Below are positions 32,033 to 41,283 of a stretch of DNA of 64,000 nt, piece by piece. The position numbers and the translations under genes are program-made. Below the pieces are notes generated by a model. It was not told where the DNA came from, searched no databases, and saw only the letters and a list, made by a program, of their open reading frames with translations. The DNA comes from Planctomicrobium sp051466335 (GTDB taxonomy: Bacteria; Planctomycetota; Planctomycetia; Planctomycetales; Planctomycetaceae): contig NZ_CP195793.1 of the NCBI RefSeq assembly GCF_051466335.1, positions 124,001-188,000 on the forward strand. The letters are read 5' to 3'. Positions within the stretch are counted from its first letter, which is position 1. Each line of letters opens with the position of its first letter.

Positions 32033-35000
32033 ATGGCCCGGAAGAGCAAATGGTGGGGCCAGCCGACGCTGTTTTCGTTGTTTGGAGCGGCAGCGGAGCC
32101 TGAGCCTGTTTCTAAGCCACCATCCAAAGCCAATCGACCTGCTTTCTCAAACTTCCCGCCATTAACATCGGAGCAAGGCGCGCATTCCGGGAAGAACAAA
32201 CAGTTGCGGCTGGATTTCACTGCCAGTGCTGCTGCCAACCAGAACTCTGCTTCAACACAGAGAACACAAAGGTCACAGAGCAACGGGACGCCGACGAAAC
32301 CTCACGTCCCTATTTCGAAGCCACCGCAGCAGCAGAAGCGGCTGTTCGACCTGTTTCTCAAACCGCTTGTTACTCCGAAGCCAAACAACTCGGAACAGGA
32401 GATTTTCTCAGAGAATTTCACTGCTGTTCCCGATCAGATCGCTGAACAGCCAGCACCTTCTGCCCATCAGAACCGGACAGCGCCACCCCGATCCGCAGAG
32501 ATCCCGCAGCCGGGCCCAGCCAGTCTCCCTCATTCCCCGACCACCTTCACCAGTGAGAAAGCGAAGGCCCATGAACTGATCGCCGCCATCCGCACTCTGA
32601 AAACGATTGAGACAGAACAGCGACCGGCCACTGAGGAAGAACGTCACACGCTCTCAAAATTCTCCGGGTTCGGAGCGTTGGCACTCTCCATCTTCCCCAA
32701 CCCGGCGACTGGCCAATACAAACACCCCAGCTGGCAGGGACTGGGCGAGGAACTGCAATCGCTGCTCACGCCCGAAGAATACGACAGCGCCAAACGGACG
32801 ACGTTCAATGCGTTCTATACGTCTCCGGTGGTGATTCAGGCCATGCACCTGGCTCTGGAGCGCATGGGCATCCCCGGGAAGGCGACCATTCTGGAACCAG
32901 GGTGCGGGACCGGACGATTTCTGGAATACGGTCAGACGGATCAACATTTTGTCGGGATCGAACTCGATTCCATTTCCGGACGCATTGCCCAGGCGATCCA
33001 CCCCCAACACGACATCCGGATCGAATCTTTTCGGAACACCAAATTCCCGGAAGGCCAGATCGATGCCGTCATCGGCAATGTTCCGTTCTCGGATCTCAAG
33101 CTGGATCATCACGGCCAAAAGTTCTCACTGCACGATTACTTCTTCGCCAAATCGGTGGATCTGCTCAAACCTGGGGGTGTCTTGGCCCTGGTGACATCCC
33201 ACTACTCGCTCGACAAACAGAACGCGGCGATCCGGGAGTACCTGGCCGATCGGGCCGATTTCGTAGGAGCCATCCGGCTCCCGTCCGATACGTTCCGGCG
33301 GGACGGGACAGCAGTGGTCACGGATATCGTGTTCCTCCGCAAACGACCTCCCGGGGAACCCGCCAACCATATTGATCCCGACTGGCTCAGCGTGGCTCCC
33401 CTGTCGATTGAAGGAGCCGACATCTCCATCAACCGGTATTTTCACAATCACCCGGACATGGTGCTGGGGTGCTGGTCCCGGAAGAACCGGCTATATGGCG
33501 ACGGTTACAGCGTCGTCTGCAACGGAGACCTGCATATTCAATTACCACGGGCGATCGGACAGCTACCCCAGTTCACTCCACTGGCTCCGTCACCGCAATC
33601 GGCCCGACCACCACCGGCGTTCATTCCGCCGCCCCAGCAACGGCATATTGATGAAGGGAGTTTCTTCATCGGTGAGAACAGGGTGATTTACCAGTCGCAG
33701 GGAGGTGAGGGGGTGCCGGTCGTCTATGGCGGCACCAGACTCTGCAGTGATGGCACACTCGTTGGCAGACGGGTGGGAGCGTTGATCAATCTCCGCGATC
33801 AGGCCCGCCGCGTGCTGCAATCCCAGAACGAGGATTGGCCGACCGAACATCGGGACGCTGCCCGGAAGGAACTCAACAAGGTCTACGACCGGTTCGTGCA
33901 GGTCTATGGCCCGATCAACAAAACGACGTTCAGCGAGACTTCGAACGGTACCTCCATCCGCCGGATGCCCAATCTCGTCAAGTTCCGCGAAGATCCGGAT
34001 GCGATGCTGGTCATGTCATTGGAGGAATATGACGAACCGACCGGCAAAGCGACGAAAGCCGCCATTCTCCAGCGGGACGTCGTCGGCCGCACACCGCCGG
34101 TCACGAGGGTACAGTCAGCGGAAGAGGGCCTGTTGGTGGCGCTCAATCAACGAGGGAAAGTCGATCTGGAGTTCATCGCTTCGCTCTATGGTAAATCGGA
34201 ACCGCAGATCATCGAGGAACTCGGTGACCTGATCTTTCATGATCCGGAATTGAATGAATGGCAGACATCCGATGTTTATCTCTCCGGCAACGTCCGCGAG
34301 AAGCTGAAAACCGCCGAAGCTGCCGGGATGGCCTACTTCCGTAATGTCTCCGCTCTTTCCGAAGTCCAACCCCCGGACGTTCTTCCCGGTGACATCGATG
34401 CCAACCTCGGTGCTCCCTGGATACCGGAGGAGGATCTTCAGACGTTTGCATCAGAACTGTTCAATGTCGATCCTTCCGCCGTTCCGGTTGCCCACCTGCA
34501 GAAAGACGCGGTCTGGTCGCTCGATGCCGGGTACACCGCCCTGCAGTCAGTCTCTGCCACGATTGATTTCGGAACACCCCGCGCGAACGGAACGTGGCTG
34601 CTGGAGCTGGCCCTGAACATGAAATCTCCCACGGTCTACGACACGCTGGATCAGGGAGAACGGGTCGTCAACCAGACTGAAACCCTCGCCGCCCGGGAAA
34701 AGCAGAAGCTGATCAAGGAAAAATTCCGGCAGTGGATCTTTACCGATCCCGACCGGACCGAACGCCTCGTGCGGATCTATAACGATCTCTACAACAACCT
34801 CCGCCCGCGCGTGTTCGACGGCTCCCATCTCGACTACCCCGGCATGAACGATACGGTTCAACTCCGTCCGCATCAGAACGCCGCCGTCTGGCGGGGAATG
34901 TCCAGCGGGAACACACTGCTGGCCCACTGCGTCGGAGCCGGGAAGACGTTCACCATGGCGGCCACCGGCATGAAGATGAAACAGGCCGGGTTGATCAAGA

Positions 35001-37486
35001 AGCCGATGTTCGTGGTCCCCAACCATCTGCTGGAGCAGTTTTCCCGGGAGTTCCTGCAGCTGTACCCGAACGCCAAGCTGCTGATCGCGGCCAAGGAGGA
35101 TCTCACACGGGACAAACGCAAGTTCCTCACCGCCAGGATTGCTTCGGGCGAGTGGGACGGGATCATCGTCACGCATTCCAGCTTCGAGCGGATCGGGATG
35201 TCGCGAAACTATCAGGAGCAGTTCCTGCGGGAGCAGATCGCCGAGTACGACGCCCTGCTTTGTGAACATGCCTCTGAAAAAGGAAACCGTCGCAATCTGA
35301 TCAAGACGATCGAAAAGCAGAAAGCCCAGAGGGAAGAACGCCTCAAGAACCTGCTGGCGGAAGACAAAAAGGACGATGGTCTGGTGTTTGATGAACTGGG
35401 TGTCGATCACCTGTTCATTGATGAAGCCCATTACTTCAAGAACCTCGAAACTCCCACCAAGATGGACCGCGTGGCGGGAATTCAAACGGGCGGGAGCGAA
35501 CGGGCATTCGATGTCTACATGAAAGCCCGGTATCTGGATCAGTTGCATACCGGACACGGGGTGACGTTTGCCACCGGAACCCCGATCAGCAATACGATGG
35601 TCGAACTGTACACGCTCCAGAGGTTCCTTGATCCAGCCGGGCTGCGCAGCCGGGGGATCGAACATTTCGATGCCTGGGCGGCGACATTCGGGGAAGTGAT
35701 TGACTCCATGGAGATCACGCCTGATGGTGCTGGCCTGCGACCACGATCAAGGTTCGCCAGGTTCACGAACCTGCCGGAACTCCAGCAGATGTTCCGGGCG
35801 TTCGCCGACGTCCAAACGGATGCGATGTTGAACCTTCCCCGTCCCACACTCAAAGGCAACAAACCCAAAGTGATCGCTTGCCCGATGTCGGACGAACAGC
35901 ACGATCTGCAACAGGAACTGGTGCAGCGTTACGAACGCATCCGCAACGAGAAGATCGATCCCCGGGAGGACAACGCCCTCGCGATCACGACCGACGGCCG
36001 GAAACTGGCCACCGATGCCAGGATGCTCGATCCGGTGGCGGACGACTTCCCGGAATCCAAGATCAATCGCCTCGTGGAAACAGTCACCGAGATCTTCAAC
36101 CGGACCGCCAGTTCTCGTGGGACACAGATGATCTTCGCGGACATGGGGGTCAACCCGACGGCATGGGGGTATTCGCCATACTCTGAGATCATTCGCAAGC
36201 TGACAGCATCCGGCATCCCGCGCGAGCAGATCGCCTCCATTGGTGATGCGGAATCTGATGCGAAGAAACAGGCCCTGTTCAAGAAGGTCCGGGAAGGCGC
36301 CGTTCGCGTCCTGCTGGGCAGCACCCAGAAAATGGGAACCGGCACCAACGTCCAGAAACGGCTGGCAGCCCTGCATCATCTGGACGCCCCCTGGAAACCA
36401 GCCGAGGTCGAACAGCGGGACGGTCGGATTTTGCGTCAGGGGAACGAGAACAAAGAAGTGTCGATCTACCGTTATGTGACCGAACAGAGCTTTGATGCCT
36501 ACATGTGGCAGGCTCTGGAAACGAAGGCCCGGTTCATCAATCAGGTGATGACCGGCGACAATGCGATCCGCACTGCGGAAGATATTGGAGGTCAGGAACT
36601 CAGCTATGCCGAAGTGAAAGCCATCGCTTCCGGCAACCCGGCTGTGCTCACTCTGGCCGAAGCCGAGGCCGAACTGCAACGGCTGCACCTGCTCAAGAAA
36701 AGCCATCTCGATGAACAGTTCCTCGCCCGCAGGAACGTCCGCGATCTCCCCGACCTGATCAACCGCTACGCCGACCGGTTGGAGAAACTGACCGCAGACA
36801 GTTCCCGGATGAGCCACCACGACGGCGAACCGGTTACAATCAACGGAAGAACCGTTCACAAAGACGATCTGATCCCGGCGATCGCTGCCAGACTGGATAC
36901 GATCCCCGCCCTGATTGCTCATCCGACAAAAATCCCGTTCGGGACTTATCACGGACTGGCGTTCGGCCTGGTCGTCGATCCCCAATTCCCGGCAGAAGCC
37001 TACCTGCAGGGAGCCATCACCCGCAAAACCCGGCTCTCCAAAGACCATCAGGGACCACGGGCCGTGCTGAACGCGGTGGAACGCCTCGCCAGCGGCTACG
37101 GAGAAGAATGCGACCAGCTGCGCCAAGACTTGACGATTGCCCAGTCCCAGCTCAAGGACTACCAGTCCCGCCTCGGCAAACCGTTCACGCTGGAAAGCTA
37201 CCTGACCGAACTGACCACCCTCCGCGACCAACTCAAAACCAGCCTCTCCGCCACCAATCAGCAACTGACTGACAACGACACCGGTCCATCCTCACACGAA
37301 CTCGCCCGGCAGATCAACGACCTGAAATCCTCGTTCCAGACCGAAGCCGCTCCCGAACGTCCACGTCCCACGATCATCGCCGCCGAACCCCCCGTCACAA
37401 TCCGCATCCAGAAGCGCTCGACCGACCGTGGTGTTCTGTTCGCCAGTGGAGAGTTAGTTAGCCTCGCATCGTATTCTCCACTATGA
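32033..37486 (+). CDS. DarB-like N6-adenine methylase/helicase fusion, intact
   Basis: 1817 residues from ATG 32033; an upstream GTG at 32021 is also in frame. Low-complexity N-terminus of about 180 residues, then SAM-binding LEPGCGTG near residue 286, motif IV variant NVPF near 346, Walker A HCVGAGKT near 965, DEAH near 1128, motif VI-like QRDGRILRQG near 1460, and a helical C-terminal domain. Resembles DarB of phage P1 and large anti-restriction/defence methylase-helicases on conjugative elements. It probably methylates or remodels incoming DNA to protect the element; the direct activity is unproven. Divergent from the S74 operon, convergent with the SRAP gene (6-base overlap). Confidence 0.9.
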   Translation: MARKSKWWGQPTLFSLFGAAAEPEPVSKPPSKANRPAFSNFPPLTSEQGAHSGKNKQLRLDFTASAAANQNSASTQRTQRSQSNGTPTKPHVPISKPPQQQKRLFDLFLKPLVTPKPNNSEQEIFSENFTAVPDQIAEQPAPSAHQNRTAPPRSAEIPQPGPASLPHSPTTFTSEKAKAHELIAAIRTLKTIETEQRPATEEERHTLSKFSGFGALALSIFPNPATGQYKHPSWQGLGEELQSLLTPEEYDSAKRTTFNAFYTSPVVIQAMHLALERMGIPGKATILEPGCGTGRFLEYGQTDQHFVGIELDSISGRIAQAIHPQHDIRIESFRNTKFPEGQIDAVIGNVPFSDLKLDHHGQKFSLHDYFFAKSVDLLKPGGVLALVTSHYSLDKQNAAIREYLADRADFVGAIRLPSDTFRRDGTAVVTDIVFLRKRPPGEPANHIDPDWLSVAPLSIEGADISINRYFHNHPDMVLGCWSRKNRLYGDGYSVVCNGDLHIQLPRAIGQLPQFTPLAPSPQSARPPPAFIPPPQQRHIDEGSFFIGENRVIYQSQGGEGVPVVYGGTRLCSDGTLVGRRVGALINLRDQARRVLQSQNEDWPTEHRDAARKELNKVYDRFVQVYGPINKTTFSETSNGTSIRRMPNLVKFREDPDAMLVMSLEEYDEPTGKATKAAILQRDVVGRTPPVTRVQSAEEGLLVALNQRGKVDLEFIASLYGKSEPQIIEELGDLIFHDPELNEWQTSDVYLSGNVREKLKTAEAAGMAYFRNVSALSEVQPPDVLPGDIDANLGAPWIPEEDLQTFASELFNVDPSAVPVAHLQKDAVWSLDAGYTALQSVSATIDFGTPRANGTWLLELALNMKSPTVYDTLDQGERVVNQTETLAAREKQKLIKEKFRQWIFTDPDRTERLVRIYNDLYNNLRPRVFDGSHLDYPGMNDTVQLRPHQNAAVWRGMSSGNTLLAHCVGAGKTFTMAATGMKMKQAGLIKKPMFVVPNHLLEQFSREFLQLYPNAKLLIAAKEDLTRDKRKFLTARIASGEWDGIIVTHSSFERIGMSRNYQEQFLREQIAEYDALLCEHASEKGNRRNLIKTIEKQKAQREERLKNLLAEDKKDDGLVFDELGVDHLFIDEAHYFKNLETPTKMDRVAGIQTGGSERAFDVYMKARYLDQLHTGHGVTFATGTPISNTMVELYTLQRFLDPAGLRSRGIEHFDAWAATFGEVIDSMEITPDGAGLRPRSRFARFTNLPELQQMFRAFADVQTDAMLNLPRPTLKGNKPKVIACPMSDEQHDLQQELVQRYERIRNEKIDPREDNALAITTDGRKLATDARMLDPVADDFPESKINRLVETVTEIFNRTASSRGTQMIFADMGVNPTAWGYSPYSEIIRKLTASGIPREQIASIGDAESDAKKQALFKKVREGAVRVLLGSTQKMGTGTNVQKRLAALHHLDAPWKPAEVEQRDGRILRQGNENKEVSIYRYVTEQSFDAYMWQALETKARFINQVMTGDNAIRTAEDIGGQELSYAEVKAIASGNPAVLTLAEAEAELQRLHLLKKSHLDEQFLARRNVRDLPDLINRYADRLEKLTADSSRMSHHDGEPVTINGRTVHKDDLIPAIAARLDTIPALIAHPTKIPFGTYHGLAFGLVVDPQFPAEAYLQGAITRKTRLSKDHQGPRAVLNAVERLASGYGEECDQLRQDLTIAQSQLKDYQSRLGKPFTLESYLTELTTLRDQLKTSLSATNQQLTDNDTGPSSHELARQINDLKSSFQTEAAPERPRPTIIAAEPPVTIRIQKRSTDRGVLFASGELVSLASYSPL

Positions 37487-38179
37487 AAGCCCCGGCAGCG
37501 GCGGTGTCGAGCCAGATCCCATCAGGGCGAGGCACTCAGGGCCGGTGTTCCGGACGTTGTTCACTGCCGTGGAAACCGGTTCGGCGACGAGATCGTCATC
37601 AGTCCAGGGAGTGAGCAGTTGCAGAAGTTCCCGGGGGTCCACGTCCGGATCGAGCCAGACATTCCACAGTTCTGCTGGCAGGATCACCGGCATCCGGTTG
37701 TGGAGGGGCTGCATGAGGCGGTTGGCGTCGGTGGTGATGATACCGCAGGAGTCGATTGACGGGTCGTTCTTTTCCCAGTGATCCCAGAGCCCGGCGAACG
37801 CCATCAGTTGGCCATCACGGGAATGAATATGAAACGGCTGCTTTGTTTTGCCGGGGCCGGGTTGCCATTCGTAGAACCCGGTGGTCGGGATCAGGCAGCG
37901 GCGGCGTTTCAGGTTGGCTTTGAATGTTGGTTTCTCCGCGAGCGTGTCGCTGCGGATGTTGATCATCTTTGCTCCCTGCTTGATGTCTTTCGCCCAGCCG
38001 GGGATCAGTCCCCAGCGGAACGGGGAAGCGATGCGTTCCCCGTCCTCATTGCGGATTGCCAGCACCTGTTGCGTGGGAGCAATGTTATACCGGGGCGGAA
38101 ACGGCTCCGGCGCCCGGAACAGGCTGAAGAACTCCTGCAGTTCATTGGGGGTGACCCGCAGGTTGTATCTACCGCACAT
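37481..38179 (-). CDS. SOS response-associated peptidase (SRAP, YedK/HMCES)
   Basis: 232 residues starting MCGRYNLRV: Cys2 becomes the N-terminal nucleophile that crosslinks to abasic sites in single-stranded DNA. Further family motifs are RYNIAPTQ, INIRSDTL, LIPTTGFYEW (catalytic Glu) and MQPLHNRMPVIL (catalytic His). It protects abasic sites at replication forks. Its position beside the ImuA-ImuB-DnaE2 mutasome fits the SOS link of the family. Confidence 0.95.
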   Translation of the reverse strand: MCGRYNLRVTPNELQEFFSLFRAPEPFPPRYNIAPTQQVLAIRNEDGERIASPFRWGLIPGWAKDIKQGAKMINIRSDTLAEKPTFKANLKRRRCLIPTTGFYEWQPGPGKTKQPFHIHSRDGQLMAFAGLWDHWEKNDPSIDSCGIITTDANRLMQPLHNRMPVILPAELWNVWLDPDVDPRELLQLLTPWTDDDLVAEPVSTAVNNVRNTGPECLALMGSGSTPPLPGLS

Positions 38180-38200
38180 GGGATTGTCCGTGATGAGTGA

Positions 38201-38971
38201 TCAGAATGGGTCGAGCAGCAGGGCACACAATTGCAGCTTCTCCCGGAGAGTTGCAGGATAATCACATTGTGAAGCCGCCTGAAGTTTGTCCCGCATTGGT
38301 TGCCAGGCTCCCCGCTGCACGCTGAACGGAAGTGGGCGCGGTTCTTTCCAGCCGTCTTCACGAAGCTGTTCCTGAAACTCGGCATCGGTCGAGAGTACCC
38401 AGTCGGCAAGCGGTTCCAGAAAGGGGCCAGCCCCTTTGGGTGGTTGTGACAGCGCCAGCACGAGGATTCCGAGTGCCATCAACACCGGTTCGTCTGATCC
38501 GACAGTGGAGACCCGCCAGCTGAGAAGCCGTCCCAGGGCCAGCATCGCTTCGGCCCCCATAGCTTCAGCGCTCGTTAAGGCACTGGCCAGTGTGGAATCG
38601 GTACTGTCATCTTCAAATGAAATGGCGGGATCGGTGTCGGCCAGCATTTTGACGGTACATGCAAACAGCCGGGTCTGATGTCCCGTCCTTCCCGAGGGGC
38701 CGGGACGATGCGGCGGCGGATTGGGGTTCTCGGGGTTGGAGTACATCGTCAGCTGCAGGACTTCCCGCAGCGGAAACGGCATGTCGGCGGGGAAGATTCC
38801 TCGTCCGGCGATGGTCTGCAGCAGCGGGAGAACTTCCTCCGCCCCCCAGCCGTAGTCGGCCATCGCAATCTCCCGCAGCTGGATGCTATCCACATGACAG
38901 CGGACGTAGTTGAACAGTTCCTGCCGTGCAGGAGGAAAGAGGGACAGCAGTTCGGCGGGTACGAAGGACAT
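38201..38971 (-). CDS. Hypothetical protein divergent from imuA
   Basis: 256 residues from ATG 38971 (MSFVPAELL; the longer frame to 39109 runs through the imuA start). Helical protein without a recognised domain: FNYVRCHVDSIQLREIAMADYGWGAEEVLPLL near the N-terminus, a Pro/His-rich linker (NPNPPPHRPG), then a helical half. Codon use is like that of neighbours. It shares a 96-base promoter region with imuA and lies 21 bases upstream of the SRAP gene on the same strand, so SOS co-regulation is possible. Confidence 0.7.
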   Translation of the reverse strand: MSFVPAELLSLFPPARQELFNYVRCHVDSIQLREIAMADYGWGAEEVLPLLQTIAGRGIFPADMPFPLREVLQLTMYSNPENPNPPPHRPGPSGRTGHQTRLFACTVKMLADTDPAISFEDDSTDSTLASALTSAEAMGAEAMLALGRLLSWRVSTVGSDEPVLMALGILVLALSQPPKGAGPFLEPLADWVLSTDAEFQEQLREDGWKEPRPLPFSVQRGAWQPMRDKLQAASQCDYPATLREKLQLCALLLDPF

Positions 38972-39067
38972 GAACAACCTGACGGCGAAGGGAATTTCCT
39001 GATTTTCCGGAACTGGGCTGGACACGTGAGTGTACGGGTGTTCATATTCTGCAAAGGAGCACTCATC

Positions 39068-39769
39068 ATGAGCAACACTACACTGGATCAGCTGCGACAC
39101 CTGCTGCAACGGGCAGGATCGCGTTGTTCTCCCAGAAAAACTGCCTCCCGGAGCGGTTCTTCAGGAACGGACTGGCTTCCCGGGCCGGAGCTGGCTCCCG
39201 GTGATGTCAGCGAGTGGATTGCCCGTGATGACGGATCGGGAGCATTGCAACTGGCACTGGCCGCTGCACAAAAAGCGGTTTCGACACCGGCCCGCTGGCT
39301 GGTGGTCGATTTCATCGGTGACCTGTTTCCGGGCGGTTGGGAGGAGGCGGGGATCAATCTGTCCCGTACGGTTTTTGTGCGAAACGTCGATACTGCTGCG
39401 GCTCTCTGGGCTGTGGAACAGGGGCTGCGTTCGCGCGGGGTGGATGTCGTCTGCTGCCGGATCGATCGGCTGACTTCTGTGATGGGACGGCGCCTGAAAA
39501 TTGCAGCAGAGACCGGGAATTCGCTGTGTCTCCTGCTGCGCGGTACGGAAGCCCTGCGTGAGACCAGCAGTGCCGATCTGCGGGTGCTGGTGTCCCCAGT
39601 GCCTTCAGAAAATTGGTTTGTGCGGAGGATGGAGATGGAAGTGCTGAAGATCCGGAACGGATTCCCGGGGATGGTCGCTCAGTTGGAACTGGATGATGAG
39701 ACAGGTGCTGTGCGTATGGTTTCCGAACTGGGCGATTCAGCGGCAGTATGCCGCGCGGCCGGAGCTTAG
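39068..39769 (+). CDS. imuA: ImuA-like protein of the mutagenesis cassette
   Basis: 233 residues from ATG 39068 with AAAGGAG upstream; the longer frame from 38678 is antisense to the divergent gene. RecA-like architecture without a clear Walker A: LVVDFIGDLFPGGWEEAGINLSRTVFVRNVDTAAALWAVEQGLRSRGVDVVCCRIDRL and LCLLLRGTEALRETSSADLRVLVSP match ImuA-type proteins. It assists ImuB and DnaE2 in error-prone lesion bypass. The imuB start lies inside its 3' end (about 77 bases of overlap). Confidence 0.85.
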   Translation: MSNTTLDQLRHLLQRAGSRCSPRKTASRSGSSGTDWLPGPELAPGDVSEWIARDDGSGALQLALAAAQKAVSTPARWLVVDFIGDLFPGGWEEAGINLSRTVFVRNVDTAAALWAVEQGLRSRGVDVVCCRIDRLTSVMGRRLKIAAETGNSLCLLLRGTEALRETSSADLRVLVSPVPSENWFVRRMEMEVLKIRNGFPGMVAQLELDDETGAVRMVSELGDSAAVCRAAGA

Positions 39770-41243
39770 GAGAATGCCCGTAATCCTACATTCATCGCTC
39801 AGGACCCGTACCCCGCAGGTCACTGCCTGCTGTGAGCGGGCGATGAAGAGGCACGTTCGTATTGGAATGCCAGTGGCGGAAGCCCAGACGCTCGTGCGGC
39901 ATTCCCTGCTGGAAGAGCATGATCCGGCAGCGGATCGGGAACAGTTGCGAACGCTCGCCTGGCAATGTCAGCGGTTCACTCCCTGTGCCGGACTGGAACC
40001 AGCCGAGCAACCGGAGTCGCTGTTTCTGGATGTGACCGGTTACGCCGCGCACTTCGGCGGGATTGAGTCACTCTGCCAGCAGGTTGCTGACGGTTTTCAT
40101 CAACAGGATTATCAGGTGCGGATCGCAGTGGCGCCGACATTCGGAGCAGCATGGGGATTGGTTCACTTTCCACTCGACCAAAGAGCAAACCGCAGAAGTT
40201 CTCCCCCGGTGACGGCGATGATTGTGAATACAGGCGAACTGCAGGAACAACTGGTCCCGTTACCGGTGCAGGCTCTACGTTTACCGGCATCTGTCGTTTC
40301 TCTGCTGAAAGAATGTGGGCTCACTACAATCGGTCAGTTTCGGAACATCCCGCGTACCAGTCTGCCGTCGCGGTTCGGTCCGGAACTGTTGCAGCGGCTG
40401 GATCAGGCATTCGGTCATCTGGAAGAACTGCTGGAGCCCGATTTCCCGCCGGTCCCGGTTCGCAGTGAATTCCGGTTCGAATTTCCGCTCACCCAGCCGG
40501 GCGACGTCGAGCAAGCCCTGTGGGAACTGCTGAAGAACATCCTCAGCCAGCTGATCCAGCGGCAACGGGAAACCCTGCAGATCACTTGTGGCTGGAAGAC
40601 TGAAGCCGGTGAGACGGGGACGTTCGAGATCCGTGTCTTGCGTCCGACCAGCCAGTTCGACCGGCTCCGGGAACTGCTCTTCCTGAAACTGGATACGCTG
40701 CTACTCTCAGCGGGAATTGTTGCCGTCTGGCTGGAAGCCGTTCCCTGTTCTTCCCAGGCACCAAAGCGAAAGACACTGTTCGACGACGAAGGGCCGGGGT
40801 ATGCCGAGTTTCTGCAACTGATCGAACGGCTCAGCAGCCGACTGGGGGAACAGGCGGTTGTTCGTTATCAACAGATTGCCGAACCATTGCCGGAACGCTC
40901 CTGCATCGCCGAGCCGTGGCTGACGACCTCACAGGAACCTGCCGACAACACTGCAACACCTGTTCAGAGAATTCCCAGGTGTCCCCTTCGCCTGCTGCCC
41001 GAGCCGGTTCGGCTAAGGGTGGTCATTCAATCAACTGGTGGCGGTTTGCTGCGGTTCCGCTGGCAGGGGGAAGAACAGATTGTCTCACAGCTGCATGGCC
41101 CGGAACGGCTCATTACCGGCTGGTGGCGATCGGAAATGGTCCGCCGCGATTACTACCGGATCGAAACCACAACCGGGACGAGGTTCTGGCTGTTCCGCGA
41201 GCAACCCACGGGACACTGGTTTTTACAGGGAGTGTTTGAGTGA
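39693..41243 (+). CDS. imuB: ImuB, Y-family polymerase-like protein
   Basis: 516 residues. MRQVLCVWFPNWAIQRQ, VRIGMPVAEAQTLV, SLFLDVTGYAAHFGG and VRIAVAPTFGAAWGL are the ImuB/DinB-like palm and finger motifs. LPASVVSLLKECGLTTIGQFRNIPRTSLPSRFG is the helix-hairpin-helix region. ImuB lacks the full catalytic acidic set of active Y-family polymerases and acts as an adaptor bringing DnaE2 to the clamp. The start ATG 39693 lies within imuA, so translation is coupled; dnaE2 follows directly. Confidence 0.92.
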   Translation: MMRQVLCVWFPNWAIQRQYAARPELRRMPVILHSSLRTRTPQVTACCERAMKRHVRIGMPVAEAQTLVRHSLLEEHDPAADREQLRTLAWQCQRFTPCAGLEPAEQPESLFLDVTGYAAHFGGIESLCQQVADGFHQQDYQVRIAVAPTFGAAWGLVHFPLDQRANRRSSPPVTAMIVNTGELQEQLVPLPVQALRLPASVVSLLKECGLTTIGQFRNIPRTSLPSRFGPELLQRLDQAFGHLEELLEPDFPPVPVRSEFRFEFPLTQPGDVEQALWELLKNILSQLIQRQRETLQITCGWKTEAGETGTFEIRVLRPTSQFDRLRELLFLKLDTLLLSAGIVAVWLEAVPCSSQAPKRKTLFDDEGPGYAEFLQLIERLSSRLGEQAVVRYQQIAEPLPERSCIAEPWLTTSQEPADNTATPVQRIPRCPLRLLPEPVRLRVVIQSTGGGLLRFRWQGEEQIVSQLHGPERLITGWWRSEMVRRDYYRIETTTGTRFWLFREQPTGHWFLQGVFE

Positions 41244-41283
41244 CAGGGAAGCTGATTCTTTATTCGAAACCTGCAGCCAATTC

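Noticed and set aside
34547..35665. 372-codon antisense frame in the same gene
   Set aside because: Same reason; its composition follows the third-codon bias of the sense gene.
35747..37264. 505-codon open frame antisense to the intact methylase-helicase gene
   Set aside because: Shadow of a GC-rich gene; the opposite strand carries clear helicase motifs, and this frame shows no domain pattern.
38678..39067. 130-codon N-terminal extension of imuA
   Set aside because: Antisense to the divergent gene at 38201-38971; a strong ribosome binding site precedes ATG 39068.
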